A program made the translations under genes and the position numbers. The notes beneath the pieces are model-generated. The model worked only from the letters and a program-made list of their open reading frames with translations, had not been told where the DNA came from and ran no database searches. Of a stretch of 64,000 nt of DNA, positions 1 to 17,333 are shown one piece after another. The DNA is from Oscarella lobularis. Lineage: Eukaryota > Porifera > Homoscleromorpha > Homosclerophorida > Oscarellidae. Position 1 is the stretch's first letter, and every line of letters starts with the position of its first letter. The stretch spans positions 868,001 through 932,000 of the forward strand of contig NC_089179.1 in NCBI RefSeq assembly GCF_947507565.1, read 5' to 3'.

Positions 1-1116
1 TTGTTTGTAAGAACCTCTCAAAGTTGTTGCAGTACGCTAGTACCTGCTTAAACGGTGTTGAAAACGGTGGGTGGTCATCGGGAGTGTAGTCATCCGACAG
101 AGGAGGCGGATCAGCTGTCAATTTCAACAGCATTACCTACACATACACAACAATACTAGCTGGAAAAGGCCTTTCGTTACGTCAGCTTGAACCTGAGTTG
201 CAGTCAAATCGCCGTATGGCACTCTACCGTAAGCCATTTCTAGAGCGGTTATTCCCAGTGAATAGATGTCTGACTTTTGATTGTACCCAGCCAAATTCTA
301 TAGCAACAGGTGAAGCAAATAAAACAACCGCAGTTTCATTGCAAACTTGTTGAAAAATCTCGCCAGCGAGCCACGGATACGTGACTGCATGAGCAGGAAA
401 ATGATGCGCAGCTCGCTCGCGAGTTCCGTCTTTGATTGTTGCATAGACGTTTCGGAGGCCAGCAAGTCGAACGCCGCCATACCGATCGATCATAATGTGC
501 CGGGCTGTCACACTTCGATGGATGTATCCCAACCCGTGCAGATAGTCCAAAGCGGAGACGACGTCTCGCAGAATAGCGGCAATAAGAAGTTCGGGCAAGC
601 CGTCCTTGAAGCCAGCGTTTATGACGTCAGAACAAGATCCAAATTCCATGAACGGGAGCACGACCCACAGTTGATGACTGACGACGAAGTTGACGTAATA
701 CGGCATGATGCATTCGTGTCTCAGCAGCCCGGACACAAGCAGTTCATTCTGAGATACGATGAGACACAGTAGAACAACATCTCTATAGAAGATGTGGCAT
801 GACTTCTCTACCTGCAGCTCTTCCAGGTTCTCCGGAGAGAGAATCTCCAGGTTGGTACGCCGGACAATTAAGGGCAGCGACGAGGACACATGATGGGCCA
901 GATAGACGTCAGTCGCTCCATCATATCCAGTTGCTAAGAAACAGGAACTGTTGATGACCAATTATGCCGAGACTTCTATTTCTTACCAATTTTGAGATCG
1001 CAGCAGTAGTCGTCTGCCCGAGGTAAGAAGGTTGCGTCCGCTTTTGCTGCTGAGCTCTCAGTCTGTGCTAAACTAGATCAGAAAAGTGGACGGCGTTTCT
1101 CTAGGAGCTTTACCAT
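1..1116 (-). CDS. STRAD: STRAD-like pseudokinase (STE20-related adaptor), partial, 3' end beyond left edge
   Basis: STRAD is a catalytically dead kinase that, with MO25, binds and activates the tumour-suppressor kinase LKB1. Readable exons on the minus strand are 987-1062, 812-933, 347-748, 193-297 and 44-136, joined by GT-AG introns of about 50-65 bp. The fold is that of a STE20 kinase but the key motifs are degenerate, as in STRAD: HRS replaces HRD in the catalytic loop (YIHRSVTARHIMI) and GLR replaces DFG (RLAGLRN). ELWVV-like, PWLAGEIFQQ and KSDIYSLGITALEMAYG segments match the STRAD consensus. The 5' end is unsure: the best model starts at an ATG at 1114-1116 followed at once by an intron, then exon 987-1062. 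It lies head-to-head with the acyloxyacyl hydrolase gene. Identification is by remembered family motifs; an active STE20 kinase is unlikely because the catalytic Asp residues are missing. Confidence 0.85.
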
Positions 1117-1259
1117 CGTTCGTTCGGTTAGAAGACGTTTATTTATCTTATCTGAACGTCTTCATGTTTCGGCAAAGTCGAATAGAGTCGAAACAGAGCT
1201 CAGTTTGCACTTTTCTAGCGCGCTTTCGTGTGTCTCGTGACGCGGGCTCGTGACTAAAA

Positions 1260-2999
1260 ATGAAACTCGTTGTCTTTCTGCTTCTCGGCGTCGCTCTGGG
1301 TTTCTGCGCCGGTAATGGCGTGAACGGTGGCGGAACTTGCGTCGGATGCACAGTTCTAGTCGGCTTAGTCGAGCAAATAGCCGAATATCACAATCGCACG
1401 GCTGTCAAAGCACTCGAAATGCTTTGCAACTATCTGCCCTCGGGAACCTTTCGCCTAGCATGCGACACGCTCGTCGAACACTACGGTCCGATCGCGATCA
1501 AACTAATCGAAGAGCGCGAGTCTCCGGACGTCGTCTGTCTCGCACTGGGCCTCTGCACGAGAGAAAGCGGCGAAACGTGCCACCTATTTCCACTACCGAG
1601 CGACTATCGACGCCGCGTCGACGCGATAGCAACGCGACTCAATCTTCATCGGCAATCGAGCCTCCCGGCGATATGCAATCTGCCGGGAATCGACGAAATT
1701 TGCGCGTGGATCGAACGCTTCGCCGATCAGCACGATCCGCTCGACGACGTCGACGGCGATCGTTTTTCGCCTTTGGACACGTTTCGCGGCGCTTCGTGGC
1801 GCGGACGCGATTGCGACGACGTCGATTCGCGCGTTCATCCCGGTCGTCGGACGACGGACGACGCGCTCGCCGATACGAATTGCAACGGCGTCTACGGACG
1901 CGATTCCGTCACGGGACGAACGTACGAGGAACTTTGGTGCGCCGACGCGCAGTCGTACGGCACGTTGTTGCTAGGCGACAGCGTCGGCGCGCATTTTCAT
2001 TTGCCGCCGGCTTGGCTCAACGTGACGCGTTTGACTAAAACGGCTTTTGATCATGTCGTTTTTATTGCCGGGAATGAGTTGGATTGGCCGCAATTCTCGT
2101 CGGTGACTGGTCACATGAATATCAGTTGGTTGGATGTTATCGAAGGTCCTGTCGATTCGCTTTATCTTCGTCTGCTTGAGCAGAATCGGTGCAATCATCG
2201 TGACTATCAGAATATAGGTGAGTACTGTAGAAGGAAAGAAGTACATTGTTTACGAAAGAGAGACTGTATCTCCCTACTTTTAGGTGTGAATGGAGCGAGA
2301 GCCAGTGCCATGGCAAGTCAAATTGTGAAATCGATCAGTCGAAATCCAGTTGACGATTATCCGCTATTTATTACATACGAAGTGGTGGGCAACGACGTTT
2401 GCAATGGGCATCCTGGAACGGAGCACATGACCACACCGGAGGAGTTCTATGCCGAGAATAAGAAGGCGTTTGAGTACTTGGATGCTCACATTCCAAAGGG
2501 ATCAAAGATGATCATTTACGGGCTCGTCGATGGGCGCGTTTTGTATGACAACATGCACGATCGTATTTATCCTATTGGAGCCTTACACAACGACGTCACC
2601 TATGCTCAGTTCTATCATTATCTGAATTGTCTTGAAATTTCACCGTGCTTCGGTTGGATGAACGTGAATGAAACGTGGCGAAATAAGACTACGGAACGAG
2701 CTTTCGAATTGAACAAAGCTCTAAAGGATCTCGTGGATAATATTACGCTGACCAATATTGAACTGTTGTACTTCGACGACGTTCTTACGCGGGTTATTGA
2801 GTACTGGAAGTCTCAGGGAGGCGAAACGTGGCAGCTGATCGAACCAAGTGATGGATTTCATCCGAATCAGTTGTCGAATTCTCTCACTGCCAAAATTGTT
2901 TGGGAAAGGCTGATGAAAGACTATCCTCATTGGATTCCGCCTGTGAATCCGCACAATCAGAATATAACGAATCGATTTGGGAATCAAGGTGGATACTAA
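1260..2999 (+). CDS. AOAH: Acyloxyacyl hydrolase (saposin-B domain plus GDSL-type lipase)
   Basis: AOAH is a secreted or lysosomal lipase that removes secondary acyl chains from bacterial lipopolysaccharide and so detoxifies endotoxin. The product has a signal peptide (about residues 1-18), a saposin-B domain with paired cysteines (about 27-102), a Ca-binding-like DVDGDRFS/DCDD segment, and a GDSL-type catalytic domain. The nucleophile motif is LLLGDSVGAHFH and the late catalytic His is in DGFHPNQ. An intron of 66 bp (2218-2283, GT-AG) interrupts the gene. Its length is a multiple of three and it has no stop, so the frame reads straight through and adds 22 residues absent from relatives; the correct protein reads DYQNI-G-VNGARAS across it. 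The start is the first ATG and leads directly into the signal peptide. Full length compared with vertebrate AOAH. The neighbour is STRAD, head-to-head. Confidence 0.93.
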   Translation: MKLVVFLLLGVALGFCAGNGVNGGGTCVGCTVLVGLVEQIAEYHNRTAVKALEMLCNYLPSGTFRLACDTLVEHYGPIAIKLIEERESPDVVCLALGLCTRESGETCHLFPLPSDYRRRVDAIATRLNLHRQSSLPAICNLPGIDEICAWIERFADQHDPLDDVDGDRFSPLDTFRGASWRGRDCDDVDSRVHPGRRTTDDALADTNCNGVYGRDSVTGRTYEELWCADAQSYGTLLLGDSVGAHFHLPPAWLNVTRLTKTAFDHVVFIAGNELDWPQFSSVTGHMNISWLDVIEGPVDSLYLRLLEQNRCNHRDYQNIGEYCRRKEVHCLRKRDCISLLLGVNGARASAMASQIVKSISRNPVDDYPLFITYEVVGNDVCNGHPGTEHMTTPEEFYAENKKAFEYLDAHIPKGSKMIIYGLVDGRVLYDNMHDRIYPIGALHNDVTYAQFYHYLNCLEISPCFGWMNVNETWRNKTTERAFELNKALKDLVDNITLTNIELLYFDDVLTRVIEYWKSQGGETWQLIEPSDGFHPNQLSNSLTAKIVWERLMKDYPHWIPPVNPHNQNITNRFGNQGGY

Positions 3000-3095
3000 A
3001 GTACAGTGCTTTTTTCCTTTTTGTAATTTCACTGCGTTAATCGTTAACTACACGTGGCCTCACGCCTCCAGTGCGCAAGCGTCAAGACTCGAAAT

Positions 3096-4730
3096 ATGTC
3101 GACGTTCACCGTGTTCGTTGGACGTTTGAGCCGCAGCACTCGCTCCAGAGATCTCGAAGACGCCTTTCGTCGCTACGGACCAATGCGCCGTTGCGAATTA
3201 AAGACGGGTAAGAAGCGCGAGTTCACCTATCGAGTGCTAACGCTCGTTTTGTAGTCGGCAGAGGAATGGGTGAGCCTAATCGACGCTCCACGACGTCCGC
3301 GACGCACTTCACGCACTTTATTTCTAGCTTACGGCTTCATAGACTACGAAGATCGACGCGACGCCGAGGTGAGGCCCCCTTTCTCCTTCCGCGATCGTCG
3401 ACGCGTCTTCGCCCCTAAAACAATGATCGAATCGGCTGTAACGTGGATTGCTCTCTTAATTAAGCTTATTAGCCAGAGTCGACATTTCACAAAACCCGCG
3501 CACCACTCCGAGCCACTCCGCTGCCATGACTCTCAGTGACTCACTATAAAGTCCATATCAAAAACGACTGAAAAAAACGTGCCTTCTGCTCGCCTGCCCG
3601 CCTCCCGACTCGCTCACGAGCCAGCGACGTTAACCACGAAGATAATCTGGCGGCAGCGGCGTCGTCTTTCTTTCGCTTTCTCCTCTTTCTCCTCCTCTTT
3701 CTCCTCCTCTTTCTCCTCCTCCTTCTTCTCAGAGACCCTTTCTAAAGACGTCTCTGTCTTCTCTCAGGATGCCATCCGTCACGAGCACGGTCGCGAATTA
3801 CTTGGCTGCAACATCGTCGTCGAATGGGCCAAAGGAGAAGACTACGTACGTTCTTTTTTTTTTTAGAAAAAAAGTCTCTTCAGACGAGTAGAGGTGCGGA
3901 AACTTTTTCTGTCTTCTTTTTCTTTTTATTGTAGAGACGTCGCGGCGACTACTCGCGTCGAAGTAAGTCGGAATTCAATTCCCAATCCAAGATTTGACGT
4001 TTTTTCTCCCCTTTTCGTTGTTTCTAGGTCCCAGGTAATTTGACTTCTCGTTCATTTGTTTCCACCTGGCAAGTACCGTTTGATATGCAGGAGATCTCCT
4101 TCGCCACGCTATGGAAGGTAAGAGGATTCGACTGATTGATTGATTTATTGAATTCATTCATTCATTGATTGCGGTTGCCCTCATTCACGAATTATTCTCC
4201 CCGTTCCCTATTCATAACTGCTAATTGAGCTCATCCGCCTTTGCAATGATTTACTTTCTCTCTAAGTGGTCATTACCCAAGTAGATCTGAATGGGTCTGC
4301 GGTAGGCCTGTTTATTGCCCAACGCACACGCAGTCTTCCTCTTTAAGAAAGAATGTAATTTTGTGCGGGCCACCCGCGGGGCTCTCCGACTCTGTCGAAT
4401 GAAGGAATGCGGTGTGCATGGACAATTTCTTCTCTCTTTAGCCGACGATCGCCTAGCTACGGTCGAGGCCGTCGCTCGCGTTCGCGAGACCGACGTAGGA
4501 GCCCAAGTCCGGATTACAGGCGTCATCGCAGTCGTTCGCGAAGTCGCGATCGACGTCGAAGCTATCGCTCGCGAAGTCGCTCGAGGGATCGACGTCGACG
4601 TCGGAGCTATAGTCGAGAGCCGGAAAGACGACGGAGTCCGAGTCCGGCTCGCGGTGATAGGAGAGGCGAGTCGCCGTCTCGCGAGCGACGACGAGATGAT
4701 CGGAGTCCGGGGCGCGGCTCCGACAGGTGA
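3096..4730 (+). CDS. SR-family splicing factor (RRM plus RS domain) with two probable microexons
   Basis: SR proteins bind exonic enhancers and recruit the spliceosome. Exons seen are 3096-3207, 3328-3368, 3768-3845, 3935-3962, 4028-4034, 4091-4117 and 4442-4730. The first three encode an RRM (VFVGRLSRSTRSRDLEDAF as RNP2/helix; YGFIDYEDRRDAEDAI as RNP1 region) ending in VVEWAKGEDY. The last encodes a long RS domain with many SRSRD and RRSPSP units. The exon ending at 3962 and the large RS exon are out of phase. Including the 7-nt exon (4028-4034), with or without the 27-nt exon (4091-4117), restores frame and gives perfect RS-type sequence (RRSPRRSPSPRYGSRRSPS). The stop overlaps a possible further donor (AG-GTGAGC at about 4726), so an alternative C-terminus is possible. 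The pyrimidine-rich intron near 3660-3760 looks regulatory. The exact SRSF orthologue is not clear; the RRM resembles the SRSF4/5/6 group. Confidence 0.85.
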
Positions 4731-5376
4731 GCGGATTTTGTGTAAGGCATGTTTGCTGACGGTGCAATCCGTACGCAGGTGTTCGTTAACGCCAACAGCG
4801 TTGTTGTAGATTCTGTGTTTTAACTAGCTTCGAGATTGTTCGTTATATCAACAGTTCGGGGCTGCCCCTCTGGCACGCCAAACCGGTTGGAGGATCCCAC
4901 CCCTGATTTGTGTTCCATTTGTATTTTGTGGGTGGCATACCGTATTATCTCTTTTCTCCCTCCCCTCCTCTCCTCTCCTCTTCCTCCCCTATCCTCCCGA
5001 CACTTAATTTCTCACGGAGACGGTTTTTCTCTAATTTCCGCTCCCGTTTAATGGAGTCGGTTTGACAAGATGGGGAGTGGGCTTGGAGTTTGTTCATCTG
5101 CCCCTCGTGGTATGTCGGTTGTACTGCATAATCGATGTTCTTTCTAATTGTGTTGTTCCTGTGCCCACCCACCGGCGCACCACCTGACCCCGTCACATTT
5201 GTAGCTTAAAGTGTATATTGCGTTGTTTAGTGGAGGCGCGCACTAAAAGCAGTCAAACTTTGGGTATAGTAGAAAAAATCCATTATTGAATAATCAGTAC
5301 TGAGATCTGCGAAACTTTTAGATATATAAAATCGGGGAGGGGGAGAGGGCATAAATTTGATGATTTAAACAGTAAG
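4731..5376. other. Intergenic, convergent 3' regions of the SR gene and Lhx1/5
   Basis: No coding exon was recognised. There are C/T-rich tracts at about 4950-5000 and an A/T-rich stretch before the Lhx1/5 stop codon. A possible alternative SR-gene 3' exon follows the acceptor ending at about 4780. The rest is probably 3' untranslated sequence of the two convergent genes. Confidence 0.5.
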
Positions 5377-7235
5377 TTAGTGGTAGCTGCTATTGTATGA
5401 AACATGATGAGGCCAGCGAACTTGGTGTGCGGTACCCACTTGAGCGGTATCTCCGTAGCCACTTTGCCAAGCGTGCGTTGGCGGCGGCGTTGGAGGTGGC
5501 GGCGGGGATGAAGCGACGGGAGGCAGTATAGGCTGCTGCGATTCTGGAAACGGAAACGCTGTTCCCGTCGTGGGGGTTCCCATCGGTGTTTTACTACTCA
5601 TTGGAGCGGCGTACTGCGACGGAGTAGGTGGCGGCGGCGGCGGCGGCGAAAATTGAGCGAACGATTTAGATAGCGGCGGTATAAATCCGCCGCGGCCAGT
5701 ACCGGAATTCCCTAATTGATTATCTGGCGTGTGAGGGTCGGGTAGTAGCGGCGGTCCTGAAGCATAACCAGGTGGAGTTTGTTTGTAGTAGATGCTCGGT
5801 GAGAGTCCTACAGGACGTAGTAGTTTCGGTACCAATTTCTGTGGGATTCGCTCCCTTTCCTTACCCGGCGTTGCTGGCGATAGCATGTGCTGAAATAGTT
5901 GTCCTTCCTGGTACGGCGATGTCGCCGTTCCCGGCGGTTTGGCCAGCTCGTCGAGCTGCTTGAGTCGTCGCTCTTTCGAGCGACGATTCTGAAACCAAAC
6001 CTGTATGACGCGCATCGTCAAACCGGTTGATTTCGCTAGTTTTTCTCGCGTCGGTCGCGACGGTTTGGGATTTTGATCGAACGCCGTCTTGAGCATGTCC
6101 AACTGTTTGGCCTTGATCGTCGTTCGAGGTCCCCGTCGCCGTCCCTCCGACGACGGAGCCGACGTCGGCTCTTTCGTCGACGTCGATCCGTCGTCGCAGT
6201 CTCGCTGCTCGTCACTTTTTTCGCTCGGTCCCGAATCGTCGACGACGGTCATTTCATCGTTCGGTGCCGTCGCGGTCTTTTCGTCGTCGGCTCCTTTCCC
6301 GTCGCCGCCGACGTCACCCCCCGCACCTAAAAGGAACACCGTTTTAGCTCTCGTCCACGTGCGCATAAGGCAGTTGGAAATTTCGATGGCATTGTTTTAT
6401 GCATTTGCTTATCGTAAATCAAATACACAAAGGAAGCTTTCTCCTCCTCTGCGGGTGGAACCCTGTTTACATAAGCCTCCGAATGGCTTGCCTACCTCAG
6501 AAAGGCAAGGTTGGCCACGTATTTCCCCATCAGGAAATCGATTGTTGGCGATGGGGAAAGTATGCGAAAACAATAGTGTAGGACGAAACGATATTGGCTT
6601 GCGGAGCGCGGCCTCTCTTTACTGTGTAAAGAGCTCGCGTGCGACTGTTAGCCCCCACGAAATATGCGCACACGTTGCGCTTCGATGTAAACGCGTGCAC
6701 TCACCACCGGTGACGAACGTCGTGCTGCAGGAACAGAGCAGCTCGTAGTCGCCCAACGCCGCGTAGCGCTGACCGGTGTCGAGAAGGCGACCGCACGCCG
6801 TGCACTTGAAGCAGCCTACGTGGTACACACGCTTTCCGGCACGTCTCACGAGATCCTCCGGCGAAATGCCTTCGCGACATCCAAAACACTTTGCACCGTA
6901 CGTCCTACGAGACACAGAGTGACGAACGTCCATACACACACGTGGTTCGCATGTATAAAACGTTCAACAGGGGAAGCGATGTTAGTGAGGGGCGACGGTC
7001 GATTAGACGGTGTAAACAAAACTTGGCCTTACACAAAGAACCGTCCCCTTAGAGACGCGTCGTCTAACCTGTAGAAATCGTTCTTGCAAAAGAACTTTCC
7101 GTCGCGCGAGAAGCAGCGCTCGGTGAGCGTCGCTCGGCACTGGACGCAGCGAATGCAAGTCCCGTGCCATACTTGCTCTTGTACGCGGTATACGAATCGG
7201 TCTGCGATGACCTGCGAGCATCCGGCACACTGCAT
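5377..7235 (-). CDS. LIM-homeobox transcription factor of the Lhx1/5 (Lim1/lin-11) class
   Basis: Three exons are clear: 7069-7235 (LIM domain 1), 6705-6904 (LIM domain 2) and 5377-6326 (linker, homeodomain, C-terminal tail). LIM1 begins MQCAGC and shows the C-x2-C...H-x2-C zinc ligands and [19 protein letters not shown]2 includes [18 protein letters not shown], as in Lhx1/5. The homeodomain starts [16 protein letters not shown] and has recognition helix [21 protein letters not shown], which is the Lhx1/5 signature. The C-terminal tail is Pro-rich (poly-Pro around [12 protein letters not shown]) and ends YNSSYH. LIM-HD factors control cell fate, and LIM domains bind LDB cofactors. Exon phases agree across both junctions (AG-G and G-GT codons). 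The acidic linker ([10 protein letters not shown]...DDGS) separates LIM2 from the homeodomain. Orthology to Lhx1/5 rather than Lhx3/4 or Isl rests on the homeodomain. Confidence 0.92.
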
Positions 7236-7943
7236 CGCCAGAGGCTATTTTCCAGATGTTTATTGATAAACGCCTTCGACTACCCTCGTCGTATTTCACA
7301 CCCAATTGAAGTACGTGGGGTGAGCTAACGATGCCACCGCCGACTGGACAGGCTACGACCCACCTGTGACCTTATATGGGGAGGTCAATGCCCACAAGTG
7401 GAGGGGGGACTGGATACGCCTCTTTGACATCATCTCTTATGACCAGTGGCTCTTCTGCATTGATTCATGCACATTTGCCTAATTTATATTTCCCTAATGA
7501 CATTTCCTCTCGGGCTTGTTGCTAATATGCTCGGAGACAGATCGAAAAGTATCGCAATCATGACTGGCATTCTTCTACTACAGACTAGTTGTCGTAGCAA
7601 ATCGGTGCCAGATTTTTGCGGTCTAATAGTACTCGGCTTGATGAAGGAGAGAATTTAATATGAATCCGAACAAATATACACGGAGACCCCAGCGCGGTTC
7701 TATCAGTGACCGCAATTGAATGTTGGGCCGGAATTTCAGGGTAGAAAATAATCTGCTCCTTTGTGAAGGGAAGAAATTTAATCAAAACGAGACAAGACGG
7801 TTTGTTTTCCATAGGCACGCGAGCAGAAAAGTGCGGTCTGGTATGGCTAGCGGCCTAGCGCACGGTAATTCAATAACGAAGTGACCTGCAGGCAGCACTA
7901 CTAGCTGCACTCGATGCGAAACTCGTCTCTTTGGAGGGGCTAT
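7236..7943. other. Intergenic region upstream of Lhx1/5 and downstream of HGH1
   Basis: About 700 bp without a convincing exon; short open frames here have no recognisable similarity. It is one of the longest gaps in the gene-dense part and lies just 5' of the homeobox gene start, so it is the natural place for Lhx1/5 promoter and enhancer sequence. No specific site is claimed. Confidence 0.4.
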
Positions 7944-9091
7944 TTAGGTATTTATTGAAATGCTTTGTTCTTGAGCAAACGTTTCTTCTACGTCTTTAGG
8001 AATCGTTACTTTGCGAAGATCGTCCATTCCCTTTTCAGGTTCATCAGAGATTAACAAATTGATCAGACTCTCGCACGTTCTGCTGACGCTGGCATCCTCT
8101 TCTTGTCGGTGCAGCTCTCTTATAATAACGTAAGTGTTCTTCTCCTTGACGAATAACCGACCTTTCTTGGTACTACACAGCTAGAACAAAATCATCACTC
8201 GGGAAGTGAAAAAAAGAGAAAGAAATTGCCTGCATTATGCTCTCGAGCAACATTTTTCTGATGTCGGCTTCCGGTTCTCTCGTCTTATCTTCGCCTAGGT
8301 ACTGCAAATCATCTGGCAATGCTTTCATGTCCTCCTCATCAAACTCTTCAGGCCCAGCTAAAGGCAAGAGAAGATGAGGCAACAAGTCCACATGGTAACC
8401 AAGCAGCCAGTCATGATATTCTACGACAGAGTCAGAAAAAAAATTGCCAAGCTACAGTAGGAGGATTCAGACCTGTTTCAAAGCAACAATTTCTGATCAT
8501 GCTGACAACACCTCGTCGCCTGCTATGACTTGAACGGGAAAAGTCAATAAAAGGTAACAAACGTTGAAGTATTTTTCTCGTCTTGTCGAGCACGAGTCGT
8601 CGTCCCTCGTCGATTTGAGTTACATTAGCCAATATCCAAACGAAATAATCCGTCGTAGAACTTTCGCGACTCGAACGACGATCGTCGCAAAACTCGTCGA
8701 CGACGTCGTGAAATTTTCTACCCTCGCGAAAGAGACGTACGAACTCGCGCGCGCCGTCCTCCGATCGCGTGAAATTCGACGAACATCGACAGGCATCGAA
8801 CGCCGAGTCGTTCGACGTCGTCAACGAATCGACGAGTCGTTCCGCGCAGTCGCACGTCGACATTATTGCTCGGGTTTCGTCTTCGGCGGCCAGATTGATG
8901 AGAGCGGCAAAGGCGTCGGTCGCCAGCGCGCGATCGCGCGTCAATTCGAGCAAGGCGTCGATGAGCGTCGGCCGAACGACGAAAATTCGACGCCCGTCTC
9001 GACTCGCCGTTAGACCGAGTGCGTAGTCGAGAGCCACTCGCTTCGACGCTTCGTTCGCGTCGACGCGAAGAAAGTCGACGAGGTCGTTCAT
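7944..9091 (-). CDS. HGH1: HGH1 (FAM203) homolog, armadillo-like chaperone adaptor
   Basis: HGH1 is a cytosolic armadillo-repeat protein that helps chaperonin TRiC fold elongation factor 2. Three exons: 8473-9091, 8230-8420 and 7944-8180. Exon 1 begins MNDLVDFLRVDANEASKRVA and ends at RNCCFET. Exon 2 continues EYHDWLLGYHVDLLPHLLLP, the most conserved block of the family, then LPDDLQYL and EPEADIRKMLLE. Exon 3 encodes VKEKNTYVIIRELHRQEED and ISDEPEKGMDDL, and ends INT-stop. All junctions keep frame. The second intron uses a GC donor (CAG-GCAATT) and an AG acceptor; no GT alternative keeps the conserved frame. An upstream in-frame ATG at about 9136 exists, but the 9091 start matches the usual N-terminus. 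Head-to-head with clathrin heavy chain, 154 bp between starts. Confidence 0.9.
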
Positions 9092-9245
9092 TCCACGACT
9101 CGGAGCGCGACCACTCCCCCGCGCGCGAATGCACATGTCAGGAGGACCGTTAGGACATGCGCACTCTTCATCTGTCGAACGAACAGCTCGCCCGGCTCTT
9201 TCTTCGTTTTGTGCGGCCTAGTCGAATAGGCGGGTGGAAGCGAGC
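9092..9245. promoter_or_regulatory. Bidirectional promoter region, HGH1 / clathrin heavy chain
   Basis: Only 154 bp separate the two divergent start codons, so both promoters and 5' untranslated regions must lie here or inside the flanking exons. The sequence is GC-rich with several CG dinucleotides and no obvious TATA box. This is inferred from gene positions, not from a recognised factor site. Confidence 0.6.
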
Positions 9246-16078
<6,833 letters not shown>

Positions 16079-16276
16079 ACTCTGTAACCGCCGCGTTGTA
16101 TTGTTGTCAGTGGACTTGGTGAATTAACTTCTGTGGACGTCTTACGCGCTTTTTGCTTGTACTTCGTAGTTGCGTTCTGGTATACTACTGATTATGCATG
16201 TGACTGAGTTATGCTGCTAAGAAGTGCGCATGTCTTCTTAGTGTGTCTGTTTGTTTGTTTTTTGTATTGAACTAGG

Positions 16277-16282
16277 AATAAA
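16277..16282 (+). promoter_or_regulatory. Polyadenylation signal AATAAA of clathrin heavy chain
   Basis: AATAAA lies about 200 bp past the stop codon, after GT/T-rich sequence. It is the only good signal before the convergent THOC7 stop codon at 16331. Confidence 0.6.
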
Positions 16283-16330
16283 AAAGTCGTTTCTTATACG
16301 CGGCACGTGCGAATTTTACCCATGCGCGTG

Positions 16331-17291
16331 TTAACTTTCCGTTTCCATTGGTGAATCTGCTTCATCTGGCAGGACGGACACGTATCGTCCTCTATTGTGT
16401 GACCCTGTAGTGATTAACTTACCTTCGAGGAGCTTCTGCATTTCTTGTATAGAATACATCAGCACGTGAAATTGCTTACGACGCATCTCAAGCTATTTGT
16501 GTCAAGTTAAAGACTCACAATCCACAGACAAAGGAGAGCATCTCACCTTTTGGTCAATTGCCTCTTTCTGCCCACGCAAGTCTGCAAGATCCGCCTCAAG
16601 AGTTTTCATTTGTCTAATAGAGATAATAGTCGTCACCAAACAAAGTTACACGCAGAAAGACCTACGCTATAGAGTCCTGTCGAACCGGATGCTCCCCTAT
16701 GATCTTAGCCAAAGCATCATATTCTATATCACAACTTTCCAAGACCCCAACAGCCAAAGTACAAAGCACCACACTACCTTGCCTGTGTTTCCTTATTCTT
16801 CTCGCCTCTTTGAGCTCTTCTTGGCAATCGTTTATCTTCTTCTTAGCATCATTGATACCAGTCTCTACAGTGAAACCATTTCGTCAAACAGACACAAGGT
16901 TGCATCCCGCAGCACCAACCAATCTTCTTGTAAATCGTCTCGTATCGTTCCAACTCCTTTTCGTTCATCTCGCACACCATATCCGTCTTAGCCATGGCGA
17001 AGTCGCACTGGCTCAGAGTGACGAGCAGTCTTTGATACTGAGATGACCTGCCGATTCGAGCACTCAAAAATCTGCGACTTTAGTCGACCGACGCTCAACT
17101 GTTCTTCTGGAGACGCGTCCGAATTGCACCATTTGATGAACGTTCGAAGAAACGTCGTTAATCGGCGGTCGTCGCCGCTGCCGTCGCCGTCGTACAGTAA
17201 GCGTCTTCTTATAATCTCTTCTACGTGGAAAACTGCCTAGAAACGTCGTCAAGAGCGAGAGAAACAAGAACATGCCTTCCGCTGCTGCCAT
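16331..17291 (-). CDS. THOC7: THO complex subunit 7
   Basis: THOC7 is a coiled-coil subunit of the THO/TREX complex, which couples transcription to mRNA export. Minus-strand exons carry EEIIRRRLLYDGDGSGDDRR and FIKWCNSDASPEEQ (about 17110-17225), then SSQYQRLLVTLSQCDFAMAK through ELERYETIYKKI (about 16935-17060), GINDAKKKINDCQEELKEAR, RKHRQEYDALAKIIGEHP, MKTLEADLADLRGQKEAIDQ and LEMRRKQFHVLMYSIQEM. The last exon ends with the family's PMETES-like tail. These match THOC7 in order and spacing. Two points are uncertain. The first exon probably starts at the ATG at 17289-17291 and would need a GC donor. The junction after IGEHPVRQD (about 16665) lacks a GT or GC donor in the right phase. Convergent with clathrin; head-to-head with the gene at 17334. 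Confidence 0.85.
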
Positions 17292-17333
17292 CAGACTTTC
17301 CCGTATCCTCGAAATTCGTTTTCGAACTTTTTG
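17292..17333. promoter_or_regulatory. Short divergent promoter, THOC7 / acidic protein
   Basis: About 42 bp separate the presumed start codons of two divergent genes. The core promoter elements probably overlap the first exons. This rests on the gene models only. Confidence 0.4.

Noticed and set aside
1337-2038. Arg-rich frame overlapping AOAH on the plus strand
   Set aside because: Shadow frame of the GC-rich AOAH exon, which itself has strong homology.
5772-6748. Plus-strand frames opposite Lhx1/5
   Set aside because: Antisense of the homeobox exon and its Pro-rich tail; composition is the complement of the real coding sequence.
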